The translations under genes were made by a program, and so were the position numbers. Source: Rosellinia necatrix (lineage: Eukaryota; Ascomycota; Sordariomycetes; Xylariales; Xylariaceae). From it: DNA of 64,000 bases. Below the pieces are notes generated by a model, which was given only the letters and a program-made list of their open reading frames with translations, searched no databases and was not told the DNA's origin. Positions 1 to 11,480 of this stretch are shown here, in pieces. Within the stretch, counting starts at the first letter, position 1. The number at the start of each line of letters is the position of its first letter. Location: the NCBI GenBank assembly GCA_021209875.1, contig JAGYVD010000009.1:868001-932000 (forward strand). The letters are read 5' to 3'.

Positions 1-1679
1 GACATAGCCGGCATTCTCGAAGCCGAAGGTCTTGTGAAGGGACCCATCTACATCGATGTAGCCTGCCTGGCCATTGTGCTCTTCGCTAGATATCGTGTGT
101 ACCTTGGCTGCGGTTTTGGCGCCCTGGAGGAAATTGGCCTCAGCACGGTACAAGTCGCCTTCGCTAGCTCGGCTCGAGCCAGATCCGGAAAATAGCGCGA
201 GGTGATAATTCTGCGCATCGAAGAGGTCGTGGAACCATATCTCGCCCTCTGGGCCCTTGATCTGGCCGTCAGCGGCCCTATCGCCGCCTTTCACAGGGCC
301 CGCGAAGCCCTTCGCGGTGCCGACAATGTCGCTGTGCCGATACCGAATCCGCAGCTGCGATATGAACTGGAACTGCTTCAACACCCGCGGCTTGTTCGCC
401 ACGACCAAGGGGATGACCCAAGGCAGGATAAGGTTGCGGAGGAAAAGGTAGATGGGGTTCGTCGAGGTCACGTATGTGAAGGCCTTGTCGGTGCTCGTGA
501 GCAGGAACTGGCCGACGCGATGCCGCTCGTTGTGGTAGGTGTCGAGGAAGGAGTCCGGCTTCTCGCCGCGCAGGACGGCGCCCATCTTCCAGCCGAGGTT
601 GACGGCGTCCTGGATGCCGGTGTTCATGCCCTGGCCGCCGGCGGGCGAGTGGATGTGCGCCGCGTCGCCCGCGACGAAGAGCCGGCCGTCGCGGTAGCTG
701 TTGACGCCGCGGTGGTGCAGCCGGAACCGCGTGACCCATGTCGCGTCGTGCAGGGAGCCGCCGCCCGGGAAGATCTCCTGCATGAACTCCTCGAAGTCCG
801 CCAGCGTCGGCTCGCGCGTGGTGTCCTGGCCGGGCCGGGACACCACGAGCCGGACCCTCCCGTCCTTCAGCGGCAGCACGATGAACGCCCCCTTTCCGAG
901 GCACATGTACGCCTGCCCGCCTGGCAGCTCGGACTCCATGAAGGTGTCGGCGCAGATGAACTCCTGCGGATATGCATCGCCGTCGAAGGTGAAGTTCTTG
1001 GAGGCATGACGGACGGCACTGTGTGCGCCATCGGCCCCAACCACGCTACAAGGGTTCAGGTGTCAGTAATCGCCATTCATCCGTCGTGTAAGTACGACCT
1101 ATCTTGGGGTTTCCGGGTGTACATAAAAAACCAATATTTGCCAAACGAGGAACTTTGGGGGAAAACCAAAAAAGGAAACCAAAAAGAGAGTACGTACTAC
1201 TTCACTCGTAGTTCCTCTTCATCCCCATCCTTGGTGGAGACTGTGACGGTAACGCCGTCGGCATCCTGGACGATGTTCTTGGCCTCAGCGCCCATCTCCA
1301 CCCTGACGCCGTGTTTGCTGAGAGTGCTCTCGAGCCACCGCTCAGTCTCTGACTGCGTGATGGTCATCGCGAAGGGATACTTAGTGCCAGGCAGCTTAAC
1401 ATCATCGACCTCAATATCTGCTATTTTCTTGCCCGCAACGCACATAGACGCTCTCGAGGCTCTTTTGCCAGCAGCTACGAGATCTTCGAGGCCACTGTGG
1501 CCGTGGCGGTTGTAAGTCTCAAGCGTCCTGGGCTGCATAACGAGCGCACGGCTATATGGCGATCGCTCGGTGGCCTTGTCGATGATGCGGAAGGAGACTC
1601 CTTGCGTGGCCAGCTCGAGGGCCATTGTCATCCCCGTGGGACCACCACCGACTATCAGGACATCGACTTGCTTCTGCAT
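1..1679 (-). CDS. FAD-dependent aromatic monooxygenase (PheA/TfdB-like), 3' end cut by window edge
   Basis: This enzyme should hydroxylate a phenolic or similar aromatic substrate using NAD(P)H and FAD in the cytosol. Exon 1 is 1679-1198 and exon 2 is 1045-1; the 152-nt intron has donor GTACGT and acceptor TTGTAG, and the frame is open to the edge, giving about 508 visible residues. The start is placed at the Met nine residues before the dinucleotide-binding GGGPTG (residues 11-16); an in-frame Met at 1940 would add a tail not usual in the family. Further motifs are the DG motif VVGADGAHS just after the splice site and the GD motif LFVAGDAAHIHSPAGGQG, both FAD contacts in group A flavoprotein hydroxylases. 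The C-terminal thioredoxin-like part (after IWFHDLF) is visible except for the last few dozen residues. Substrate cannot be told. Confidence 0.9.
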
Positions 1680-4600
1680 CCTGAATCGGGTTCCCGGTGT
1701 GTGGGTTGTTGGTGACAGAGGGGAGTAAATTGTATTAGTTATAGATAAACGAGTAATTATGTCATAGGAGGTTATCCTGCAATGTGATGTACCGCTGTGT
1801 GATGATGCCCTCGAAAGTCGAAAGGGACACCAATGTCTTCTTATACGAACGAGAGATATAAGAGCGCATCCCAGCAGCAGCCCCCTCGCTCGCTCAAGAC
1901 GGAGACCGGCTCCCGATCGTTCAGGCGCTGAACGAGTCAACGGAGGCTCAGTATCACGCTGCCGACCCGTTACGATATGACTTGTGGACCAGTGCTCTCC
2001 CGTACGGCAACGCGAAATATGGTCCCGCTTAATAACCCATCGCCGCGATACCTAACAGGGAGAAGGCGACAAGACTCTTGGCGCCAATGGATGGCACCAT
2101 GACTCAACTCGGAGGAAATAGGGACGCTTGGAACCTCGCGCCGCCGACCTCCGATTCTCTGCTGAGCCGACACAGCAGAACGGCACGAGGCCGGCATCAT
2201 GGCCCCCATACGAGGCTAAAGCGCGCATTCCCGACCAGCACTGTTCGCCATCATATGGAGCGAAAATTGAAATTGTCATCACTCGGGAATAGCCTAACTC
2301 AAGAATGCCCAGGCATATTTGGCACACTTGTGACTGAGTTCCCCAGAACGGTTCATTATCAGTATTATCGTCAACATAGCGGGCGATGTTTGAAGCCGTC
2401 GTCCCCTGGGCACGACTAGAGCTGCGTAACCACCGAGGTACGGGAGGTTCGTCATAAACTCAGCCACACGGAATCGCTATATTGGTAGCGTTCGCCGGTT
2501 TGTGCTTGTAAGCTGAAGGCCCAGATTTTTCGCACCGCCGCACTACTGCATCGAGGCGTCGACATTTGGATCTGGCGAATCCTCAGTAGCTCAGCACCTA
2601 GTATACCTAATATTAGAGTACCAAGGCTACTATCGAAATGTGCGATGTCACGCGCGCATTGAAAATACTGAACAGAGGGCTACATTCTTTTCCGCGGCCG
2701 ACACGCAGCTAGTTGCAAAGACCATGGCAATTGACATACTCAAAGCGAAAGCTAATATAATAGCTAGTTAAAAGGTTTTCTTTTTCTTTTTCTTTTTCTG
2801 CACATCTGCTGGGACGAATTGATGATATTTACTGCCCGTAGCGGTGTCATATGCCCGGGGTATATTTTGGGGGCTAACATTCCACAAATACAGAGCACTT
2901 GAGCTTGCAACGTGCCAGTCAACTATCCTCAGTTCAGAGTCCTGCTGCTTGTCTGCAACATGCAAATGCCCGTGATTATGTGCCGCAACTATATTCCTTG
3001 GGATTAGAGTACATTTTACCTTCCTCTGATAAACCTCAAGTTGATTTAGTAGGACAGCCAATTGAATATACACCTTATCGACCGGAAGTGGCAGGTCTCA
3101 AAAAGGCTGGCTTACACTGACTGCCCCTGGAGACATGGGCGAAATGGCCAACGATGGGTGAAACAACCATCTTGTTTGTGTTCTTTTTTTGGCGGCATTG
3201 GCACGGATCCAAGCGAGACTAATTTAGAATCAAACATTCCCTTTCCTAGAGCAGGTAAACATATCGAAATGCTTGCTCGTTTCGAAACGTGAAGCGAGTT
3301 GCATGAATGCCTGTGAGATGTGCGTTTCGCGATTGAAGCTGCACCATATTATATCAAGTCGTTGGCTTTACAAACTAACCCTGGGGACTGGAGGTGAGGA
3401 TAATAATAGCGGTCTTTTTTAAGCGAAGCGACCAACGGCGCTATCACGACTGCCTAGATCAACCGCTAAGTTTAAATCCCCGCAAAACTAGGCCTTTACC
3501 TATTTCTTGGGGTCAAAACGAGTGCACCTTGCTTTTGTTTTTCCCCGCGCAATGAAAATTCAAGCTCGGAATACCAACTTACATAGAATAGAAGCTTGGT
3601 AAACAGTGAAACCCGAGACTTAGGATAGGTAAGGCCCAAGACATTGGAGAAAACGAAGCCATCCCTAAGGGCATAATAGAGCTGCGCTACAAAGAATGAC
3701 GTTCTGTTGGTCGAAATAATTAACTATATTTTTATCAATCAGAGATATCCCAACTCATTCAAGCTAGTCAGAGCAGATGCGCGGCCCAAGCAAAATCAAA
3801 ATGTGAAGAGAAATTGAGTAATGGGCGAGATTATTATTCCCGCGAATGAAGTCATCGAGAATGACAATAACCATAGACGAGGGCTTGTCTTGACGCTGTG
3901 CCGCAATGATGGGTCATGTAGTTAGAATGTGGCGATAAAAGCATACTTGACGCCCGATTAGTGACGCAAGGTGCAGGCAGCTTGAGATGCAATGAAGATC
4001 AGTTGCTGTCTTCCGATGTTAGATTACCATACGCGGCCTCTTTTTGGAACACTCTTATAACTGAAAAGCCGTAAATGGATTGGAATGGATGGCATGGTGG
4101 AAGGATTCCAGACAAAAAAACGCTAATGAGACGCTCTCTCTAATGAGCAGCCCTCCTGCCCGGCAGAGCATCGTATCTAAGTAGATAGTAAAGTAGTAGG
4201 TAGGCCACGGCCTGCCACGGCTACGATTACTCTGTACTCTGCTCGATCTTCAACCCAATATACTCAACATTCTGCTGCGAAACGTCATACTGCGTCAGGG
4301 ATGAACCTCGTATCTGTAGACCCGGGCGATTGGGGTCGCACAACAAACACTAAACGGGAGAGGCGAAAAAAGCGAATCGATGATTACAGCTACGGTTCGG
4401 AAGCCCTCGATTTATTTAGGGTCTTCTCATCAACGATCCCGCCGCTGTGCCACAGAACGATAAATGACGCGCCACTGATTCTCTAGTCAAGAACTACATC
4501 GGCTAGATACCTCAAATGTTGTATCTATAAAGTGCTGGCTTCGCGCCATTGGTGTTAAAATTTTGTATATATATTTCTATTGTGCACGGCTTATGTAGTT

Positions 4601-5884
4601 GAGATTAAAAGAAGTCACCTGGACAAGCTGCATTCCTCGATCAACGTCATATTGTGATAAGTTACAGTACTATGGACTCGGCACGTTGTCGTCACAGAGG
4701 GTCTCAACCCCGCACTGGCCGGCACGTTTCTCCAGCACATGCATCGCATAAGGTTGTAGTTGTTGTAGTTACAGCAGTGGTAGCAGTGGTAGTAGTGGTA
4801 TATGACATCGTCTTATACCTCATGGGCCGGTTGAGCTGCGCTGCATTCGGATGGCAGCATGTGTGCAGAACTCCTCACTTCACGTCCCATAACGAACACA
4901 ACAGAGGCGATGGGTTAGTTGAAGGCGCGCGATATGACGATAGGATCGTCGAACGCTAAGCCGATATAGGCAGATGCCTTCTTTTCTCAGCAGGAGGACG
5001 ATCATCCCATAGGCAAGATGACGCTTAAGGAGCGTTTCCCTTAGCACCAACCTTGCTATCGGCTCGGCGGTATCCCTTGTTAGCTATTCCGCGTGAGGCT
5101 TCTTCTACCTCACTGCCGGCAAGTTCAAGGAACCAACGGCTCTATTGATCACCACTGTTTGCTGACCTACCAACTCATCACTGAATGCTGAATGCTTTGT
5201 AAACTGCGCACTCGCCTTGGCGTCCGAGAGCGCTCAAGACCACAAGAACTAAGAATCAGAACTAAGAACCCTGAAGGAGTAGGTACATATGTATGTATGT
5301 TCATGATGCTAGCTAGCCTGCTCCTGCGAGATGTGATTAGATCCATACGCCAGGACAGAATGCAGGAGTTGATGTGCCCACGGGAGCTCTGCCACGACCC
5401 ACGGGCGCCCACGGGGGGGATGAAACCAACGGTCCTAGCCTTTCCTGGGAGGTGGGTAGCCAGATCTGTGGCGTCCATGCCAGACATGCCCTATGAGACA
5501 TCCTGGCTCTCCCCTGCACTACGGACGAGAATTGCGGGCTTGGGTGGGAATGCTGCCGATCCGCCCAGACCGACCAACAAACCCGCAACACCGCCGACTC
5601 ACCCGTCTCCAACGACTTACAGCAGCCGAAGTGAAAATGACGATCGACGAACCGCTACCCATTGGGATATTAAAGGAGGGCTCCAACGGCTCGCACTCCT
5701 TTTCCCGAGCACAAAGACTGCCTTAATTACACCCGCGTGTGCGACCCTTCGCCTTTGCAGAGACTCTTTCAACTTCACGTTGAAATAATTAATCGTAATA
5801 GCCGACGGCCCTTTTAATACTCCCAAAGGGACTGTTTACCGCCGCCCCAGCCACTCCTTCCAGTCACTCGTTTAATAGCCCACC
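1680..5884. other. Intergenic, 4.2 kb, no supported gene
   Basis: I see no recognisable protein in any frame. Open frames (the longest 198 codons at 5192-5788) have no motif, no splice-linked partner and uneven composition. A short pyrimidine tract and a GTA/GTTG-rich run (about 4753-4800) are the only structured elements. The last 100 bases should hold the tyrosinase promoter. Confidence 0.6.
2776..2799. repeat. Tandem TTTTTC hexamer repeat
   Basis: About four copies of a T5C unit in a row. Simple-sequence repeat in intergenic DNA; no function visible. Confidence 0.8.
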
Positions 5885-7554
5885 ATGCGGTACTCTATCG
5901 CATCGCAAGCCATATGCGGCGCCATCACCGTGTCCGCCTTGGCGGTGCCGAGCACGCAGGTGCAAAAGCGTGTTCAGCTTGTCGACATCTCGAACTTCAA
6001 GAGCTTCCCGACTGCGGATCCCCAGCAGTTCTTCGACAAGGCCGATGATGCCATCAGAGAGTTCTTCAACGTGGGAATGTTCAACGACGGGCCGATGGAC
6101 AAGTCTGGCAAGTGGGTGGACCGCCCCTTGGCCGTACTCAAGGACGTCGGAGGCGGGCTCGAGCTTCATTTTGAGCAAATCAAGGATAAGTTGGAGAACT
6201 TCCAGGACAAGATCGAGGACAAGATCGAGAATTTCCAGCAGAAGGCTCAGGGCAAGGCTCATGGCCTAGGTGGTTCAGTCAAACATAACGCGATAGGGGG
6301 TTTGTTGGGAGGCCTTGGGAGCCGGTTAACAAGCGGAAGCAAACCGGAATTCCCCGACTTCAACGACATTTTCGGGGTGAAGCAGCCCAGCCAGCCCGAG
6401 GTGCCCGAGGTGCCAGAGCAGCCAGCACAAACCACACCGGCCGCACCAGCTACGCCGGCCTCGACAACTAGTACGGAGGCCAGCAAGCCCACGATGACTG
6501 TCGAGGATGACGGTGACAAGGCAGCCACCTGCGATCCCAGCAACGCCCACGTGCGCTTTGAATGGTCGAGCTACAGCCGGTCTGACCGCACGGCCTTTGT
6601 GAAGGCCATCAAGTGTCTTCAGGGCAAGCCGTCGGGCGGCAGCAAGTTCACGGGCTCCCGCAACCGATACGAAGACCTCATCTCGGTGCATCGCGGCATG
6701 ACGGCCAACGTCCACCAGACGGCGACCTTCCTCGTGTGGCACCGCTACTTCGTCTGGGTCTTCGAGCAGATGCTCCGCAACGAGTGCGGCTTTGACCGTG
6801 CCATGCCCTGGTGGGACGAGACCAAGCACGCCGGCGCGTTTGCCGCCTCCGACGTCTTCACCGACGAGTGGTTCGGACACCTCCCACCTAAGACCTCCAA
6901 CGGCCAGGGAACTTGCATCGAGTCGGGTGTACGTATACTACTACGCTTGCGTATCATCCCCTTCGTCCAACTTCGTTGATCGCTGACTCTTCTCGTTTAG
7001 GAATTCGCCGGCACCACGCTCCACGTGGGCCCTGGCAACAACAACGAGAACCACTGCCTCTCCCGAGCGGTCGATGAGTCCCAGACGGCTCAGTGCAACA
7101 AGGACTTCACCAACGCCTGCCTGGCCATGAAGACCTACGACGAATTTCGTGATTGTTTCGAGCTCGGGTAATGTTCCCTCCCCCCACCACCCCCCCCTCT
7201 CCTTGTCCCTTTCTTCTCCGTATTGTCGATGCGGCTAACCATTCCTCCCCCGCACAGCCCCCACGGCTACGGCCACAACGGCATCGGCGCCGTGATGGCG
7301 GAGGTGTCGGCGTCGGTCGGGGACCCGGTCTTCTTCATGCACCACCTCTTCGTCGACCACACGTTCCGCATCTGGCAGAACGCCAACCCGTCGCGGCGCA
7401 CGTCCATCAGCGCGGCTGCGCCGACACCAAGAGCCCCTGCACCCCCATCACGCTCGACACCAGGCTCAGCAGCAACGGCCTCGCCCCCGACCTCGCCGTC
7501 CGCGACATCCTGAACACCCTCAGCGGCACCGTCTGCTACCGGTACAACTACTAA
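5885..7554 (+). CDS. Secreted tyrosinase with long N-terminal extension; reading frame broken near the C-terminus
   Basis: A type-3 dicopper oxidase that would oxidise mono- and diphenols (melanin-type or secondary-metabolite chemistry). Exons: 5885-6928, 7001-7167, 7258-7554; introns are 72 and 90 nt with GTACGT and GTAATG donors. A signal peptide (residues 1 to about 20) is followed by a Lys-Arg Kex2-type site at 28-29. Residues 30-185 form a charged, helix-prone, then Pro/Thr-rich extension of unknown role. CuA ligands lie in SVHRG, then FLVWHRYFVW; CuB has GPHGYGHN and MHHLFVDHTFRIWQ. After WQNANPSRRTSIS the natural C-terminus (CADTKSPCTPITLD to CYRYNY and stop at 7554) lies in another frame: the total is 1508 nt, two more than a multiple of three. 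Read literally, the frame stops at 7513. Either a 2-nt insertion (or 1-nt loss) near 7411-7417, or a recently damaged gene. Confidence 0.88.
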
Positions 7555-7748
7555 AGAAAAAAAAAGAGAAAAAATAAGAGAGAGAAACAGAAACGTCTAG
7601 ACATCGCGGGAAACGCGAACACACGACAAGAACGGCAAGCTTCACCTGTATATTTTCCGAAACTGAATTCCATCATCCTACTGCGAGTATTACGATGCGA
7701 CATCTTTCGTATATCAGTCATATGCGTCACGAGCCTGGGCGCTTTTTC

Positions 7749-7770
7749 ATTATTATTATTATTATTATTA
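7749..7770. repeat. ATT trinucleotide microsatellite
   Basis: About seven ATT units in the 3' flank of the tyrosinase gene. Confidence 0.85.
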
Positions 7771-9716
7771 TCATCTGATTCTTCGCCTGTCTAATTCTAT
7801 TACCTTCATGTCTTCATTCTCAATGAGGTCAGTATATACTACTATACCAACTCGGCTATTTACCGGAGTCTTGGGGCACGTTATATTTTCTTTTTTGGAG
7901 AAAGTGTACTTAGTACTTGCTCATTTATCATGCCACGCATTGAACGATATACAAAATCGGGTTGGCAGAGACGTCCCGCAACATGGGACTTTCGTTTCAT
8001 TCTAGTAGGCGGGGCCGTCGAAGTTCATTGGTTTTATACCCCAGGGAGGCAAGGAGCGAGGTTTTTTTTTTTTTTTGCCCTTTTTTGTTAAGACTGTTAT
8101 GTCCATAGCAGCAATTCCATTGTGTCGTATAGTTAATCTACTCTCGTACCTACGGCCTAGCCTGGCTTTTGCGCCGTAATCTAGATCGATGAAGCTCCAG
8201 CGAAGGAGGTTAGGCGGGCTTTAATTCGCGCAACCGGCATATTATGCGGCTGTATCGGTGTTTTTTTTTATTTTTATTTTTCTTAACGTTGCTCATGCGT
8301 AAGGGCACTTACCGATTTCTTCTGCGAGAACGTTACCTTGGTCCTGCCCTCCGTCGTTCTCCGTGTCCCCGCCCGCACCTCACCTGAGCCTCCCATGGGC
8401 TGACAAACGCTGATTATTATTGGGGTCTCATCATCTGCCCATGGCCAGCGAGACTCGAGGGACAGAGCGAAAGCAAGACACTGCTTGGCGGACATCCACA
8501 CACGATGTGTCGCCTCGTCTGACATTATCCGGGCGTTTCGTGGCATGACCACGTCTACGTATTGTAGTCCGAGGCCGGTGGAAGGGAGATCTGTAAGTGG
8601 GATGGCTCCCCCCCCATCCCTAACACCCCTCCGCAGGGTTGCAGTGTACCATGCTCGGGGGAAAACAAAACGATGGAACCATCTATCTTCCCGCGCGCGA
8701 TAAGCCTCAAACTACCGACTGCCAACCTTCCATGCAGCAAATCATATCGACCAAACTGGCCAGTGAGAGTTGAGAGAACGAGAGCGTGGCATTACACCTG
8801 CAAGGTACCTGAGTAGGCTGCCCGGGGTCCTCGTGGAGTGCGAAAATCTCGTATCCTACCACTACACCGGGAAGTATCATCGTCGCATTTCAGCACGCTC
8901 CTCAGTGCGCTCTTATCCATCTTCAATAAGGCATTGCTGGTTACCGCTACGTCTTGTCGCATAGGTTTTCTTCTTTTTCTTCCTCACTTAAATAAGATCA
9001 AAGATTCTTTGCCAGTTCTTTTTCTTCAATAGACGTAAGACATGCTTCACCGTCAAGCTCGTTATTGAGCTCGTTACTGTGGAAAGGGGAGGGGGGGGGG
9101 TTGTCTGGGATATTGGGGTTTCGGGAAGGGCCGTGTCGGGTGACAAGCGCGATAGCCAGACTGGTTATTCGGTATACATAGATACACCGGCGTTACCTAG
9201 GTAGGTAAGTTGGCATATACAGTCGGCTTATGGCGGCAGCATGGGCGAGAATCGATATTTTGGCTGATGGGCAGTCCGGGCTTCTGGTCCGGGCAGTAGA
9301 CGTATATGCCAGGCTATAAGTACTCCTCCCAACATTTTGCGGGATATAGGTCAAACTGAACGAGCACCTTGATGCTCCATTATCGGGCCTAGGCCCGTTC
9401 AACTTGCCCTCCTGCGAGCACCCTCAATGCTACCCTAAGCCAGGGGGGCGCGCGTGGTGCAGCGCGTGCATTTACTGATTGGGTCGCTGGGCTATGCATC
9501 CAGGTCCTGGCATGGGTGTTATTTTAGCCCTTGCTCTCAAACATCCCACATGTGATAACTAGCTTGACCGAGTGAATCGGCGTTATTCGAAGGAATGCAT
9601 TCCTACCTACCTCTACCTACCTAGGTAGTCCGGCACCACCTATTAACCTAGGTATCGTACGTAAGTTGAGTCGTGGAGAAACGTCTCAAGCAGTTCGCGC
9701 CGAACGTTGGTCCCCT

Positions 9717-9752
9717 CAGCAGCCTTCAGCAGCCTGCAGCAGCCTGCAGCAG
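9717..9752. repeat. Tandem 10-mer CAGCAGCCTG
   Basis: Three and a half copies of a 10-base unit with one C/T difference in the first copy. Intergenic; no coding role seen. Confidence 0.75.
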
Positions 9753-10255
9753 GCCCGGGGGTTTTACAATTGAATGCGTGGATCGCGACGGTAGTTAGTG
9801 GAACAAAGACAGGTTGTGTAAGTCCTAGTCCGTGCATTGGCGTAACACCTCCCTCCCTAAGCTTGAATGGACGAATTATTTGTTCCACGACGACCCTTAC
9901 AGCATGCAAGCCAGAATGATTTTCGAGGAAACAAGATGATTGGTAGCCAGAATTACAGGTCTTCCAGGGATTTAAAATCGCTGCCTAGTTCACACAAAGG
10001 GGGCTGGCCAGTTGCATGAGCAAGGACATCTTGGTCCGACAAAATGGGAGACGGCCAGATCGGGCAACCTCAAGGCCCTGTCGCCGGCCATGATTGGCTG
10101 GCGAGATCCCAGACGCCATGAAAATCGACGGGCCGAAGTAACGGATTGTCAAGGAAGGTATCATGGTGTCATGCAGGCTGCGAAGAAGCTGGAATGCGCT
10201 GGTGAGTCCTTGGGTGCGGCTTAGAAACGGGTAGAACGATACCGCGGCCTGCCAC

Positions 10256-10286
10256 GGCCAACCAGGGCCAACCAGGGCCAACCAGG
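10256..10286. repeat. Tandem 10-mer GGCCAACCAG, three perfect copies
   Basis: Three uninterrupted copies of the unit. Each carries CCAACCA on this strand. Function unknown; may be a plain minisatellite. Confidence 0.8.
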
Positions 10287-10907
10287 TAACATTGTAAAGG
10301 TACCTGGGCATGACATCGAAACAATCAATTTCAAGGGACGATAGCAAGCAATTTCTTGCGGTTGGCTATGACTGATTACACAAATACGTCATAGCGACGG
10401 GGATCGGGGTTTGGAGTTTATATTGGGGCGGTACTATACGAAGTCGTTTTCGTGTTGGATAGTCATAAATGGGATTCCAAAATAAACTGACGTCTATCCG
10501 GATCTCTTGGTCGGTATGTATTTGTATGTATTGGTGTCGTTCTTGCAAGCCATGTCGCAAAGGCGCTATCGTGAGGGGGGAACACGTTATCGGCTAGTTA
10601 ATTGGTAGGCATGCCGCCACGGTGTAGTTACCCAGCGTTGTTTTAACTTCCCAGTCGCCTACCTACTTGGGTAGCATCAACACACCTTGGGCACATACAG
10701 GAATGCCATAGCGGGCGTGGCTGCCGAGCCACCCGCTATTTAGAGCGACACTAAACCTGGAATGGCATGCGACGTACAGAGACGTACCCCAAGACGGTAG
10801 GACGGTGTCCCACTAAACATTACGTCGTTGACTCAGGCGTTTTTTTTTTTTTTTTTTTTTTGGTATCGCGGCGTGATATCAAGTATCAGTGATAGCGGGC
10901 AGCGTTA

Positions 10908-10959
10908 CCCCTCGATAAAAGCCAATTCAACCCCCCTACATACCTTTGAAGCCCCCCCT
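10908..10959 (+). promoter_or_regulatory. Cluster of three CCCCT stress-response-like elements plus CCAAT upstream of TPS
   Basis: CCCCT occurs at 10908-10912, 10933-10937 and 10955-10959, and CCAAT at 10922-10926, about 520-570 bases before the TPS start codon. CCCCT (STRE) boxes drive stress induction of trehalose genes in yeast through Msn2/4-type factors; a role here is inference. Two copies lie within C-runs, so chance occurrence is possible. Confidence 0.4.
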
Positions 10960-11480
10960 TTGATCTCCTTAAGTACCGAGGCTCGCGCCAACCCGAGCAC
11001 CGGCTTGCGACTACAAACTCATTCCCACACTAGTGACGCGAGCTGCTCTTCTCTGCTCCCAATCAGGTCCTTGGCATTCCGACCTGTGCTGTCCCGACCT
11101 CAACCTTCTCGACTGGCGCCGATCTTATTCCCTTCCAAGCCGTATGCTCTGCTGCCCTTCCCATCGGGAGTCCACATATTCGACTCGCTAAGAGGGCTGT
11201 TTTCAACGTTGGATCGTGCTCACTGCTGCTTGCCGACCCTATCACACCCAACCGGAAGCGAACCGACCCGATCTGATCCCGTGTTGCATAGATCGTAGGC
11301 GTCGTGCCTGCGTCCCACCGTCGAGCACCCGTGGCACCATCCATCTCTACCTACGTGCCTACTTGGTAGTCGCTTTGGCAAGGCGGAACTCCTTTGGGGG
11401 TAGCCCGGAGCATCGATTGAGCCTCCTCTGCCACATTATCACTGCCATCACTATCACTCGCCCCCCCTGCCAGCGAAACC

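Larger units (their letters stand above)
7555..11480. other. Intergenic, 3.9 kb, with simple repeats and TPS upstream region
   Basis: No supported gene. It holds an ATT repeat (7749-7770), a T15 run (8062-8076), ACCTAGGT-type palindromes near 9194-9203 and 9615-9630, two short 10-mer tandem repeats, and a T22 run (10840-10861). The last 600 bases are the likely promoter and leader of the downstream trehalose-6-phosphate synthase gene. Confidence 0.6.

Noticed and set aside
202..1515. 437-codon open frame on the forward strand
   Set aside because: It is antisense to the FAD monooxygenase, whose motifs and splice sites are clear; the forward translation has no recognisable domain.
5192..5788. 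198-codon open frame on the forward strand upstream of the tyrosinase
   Set aside because: No motif, no conserved composition, overlaps other equally long frames, and ends where the tyrosinase promoter is expected.
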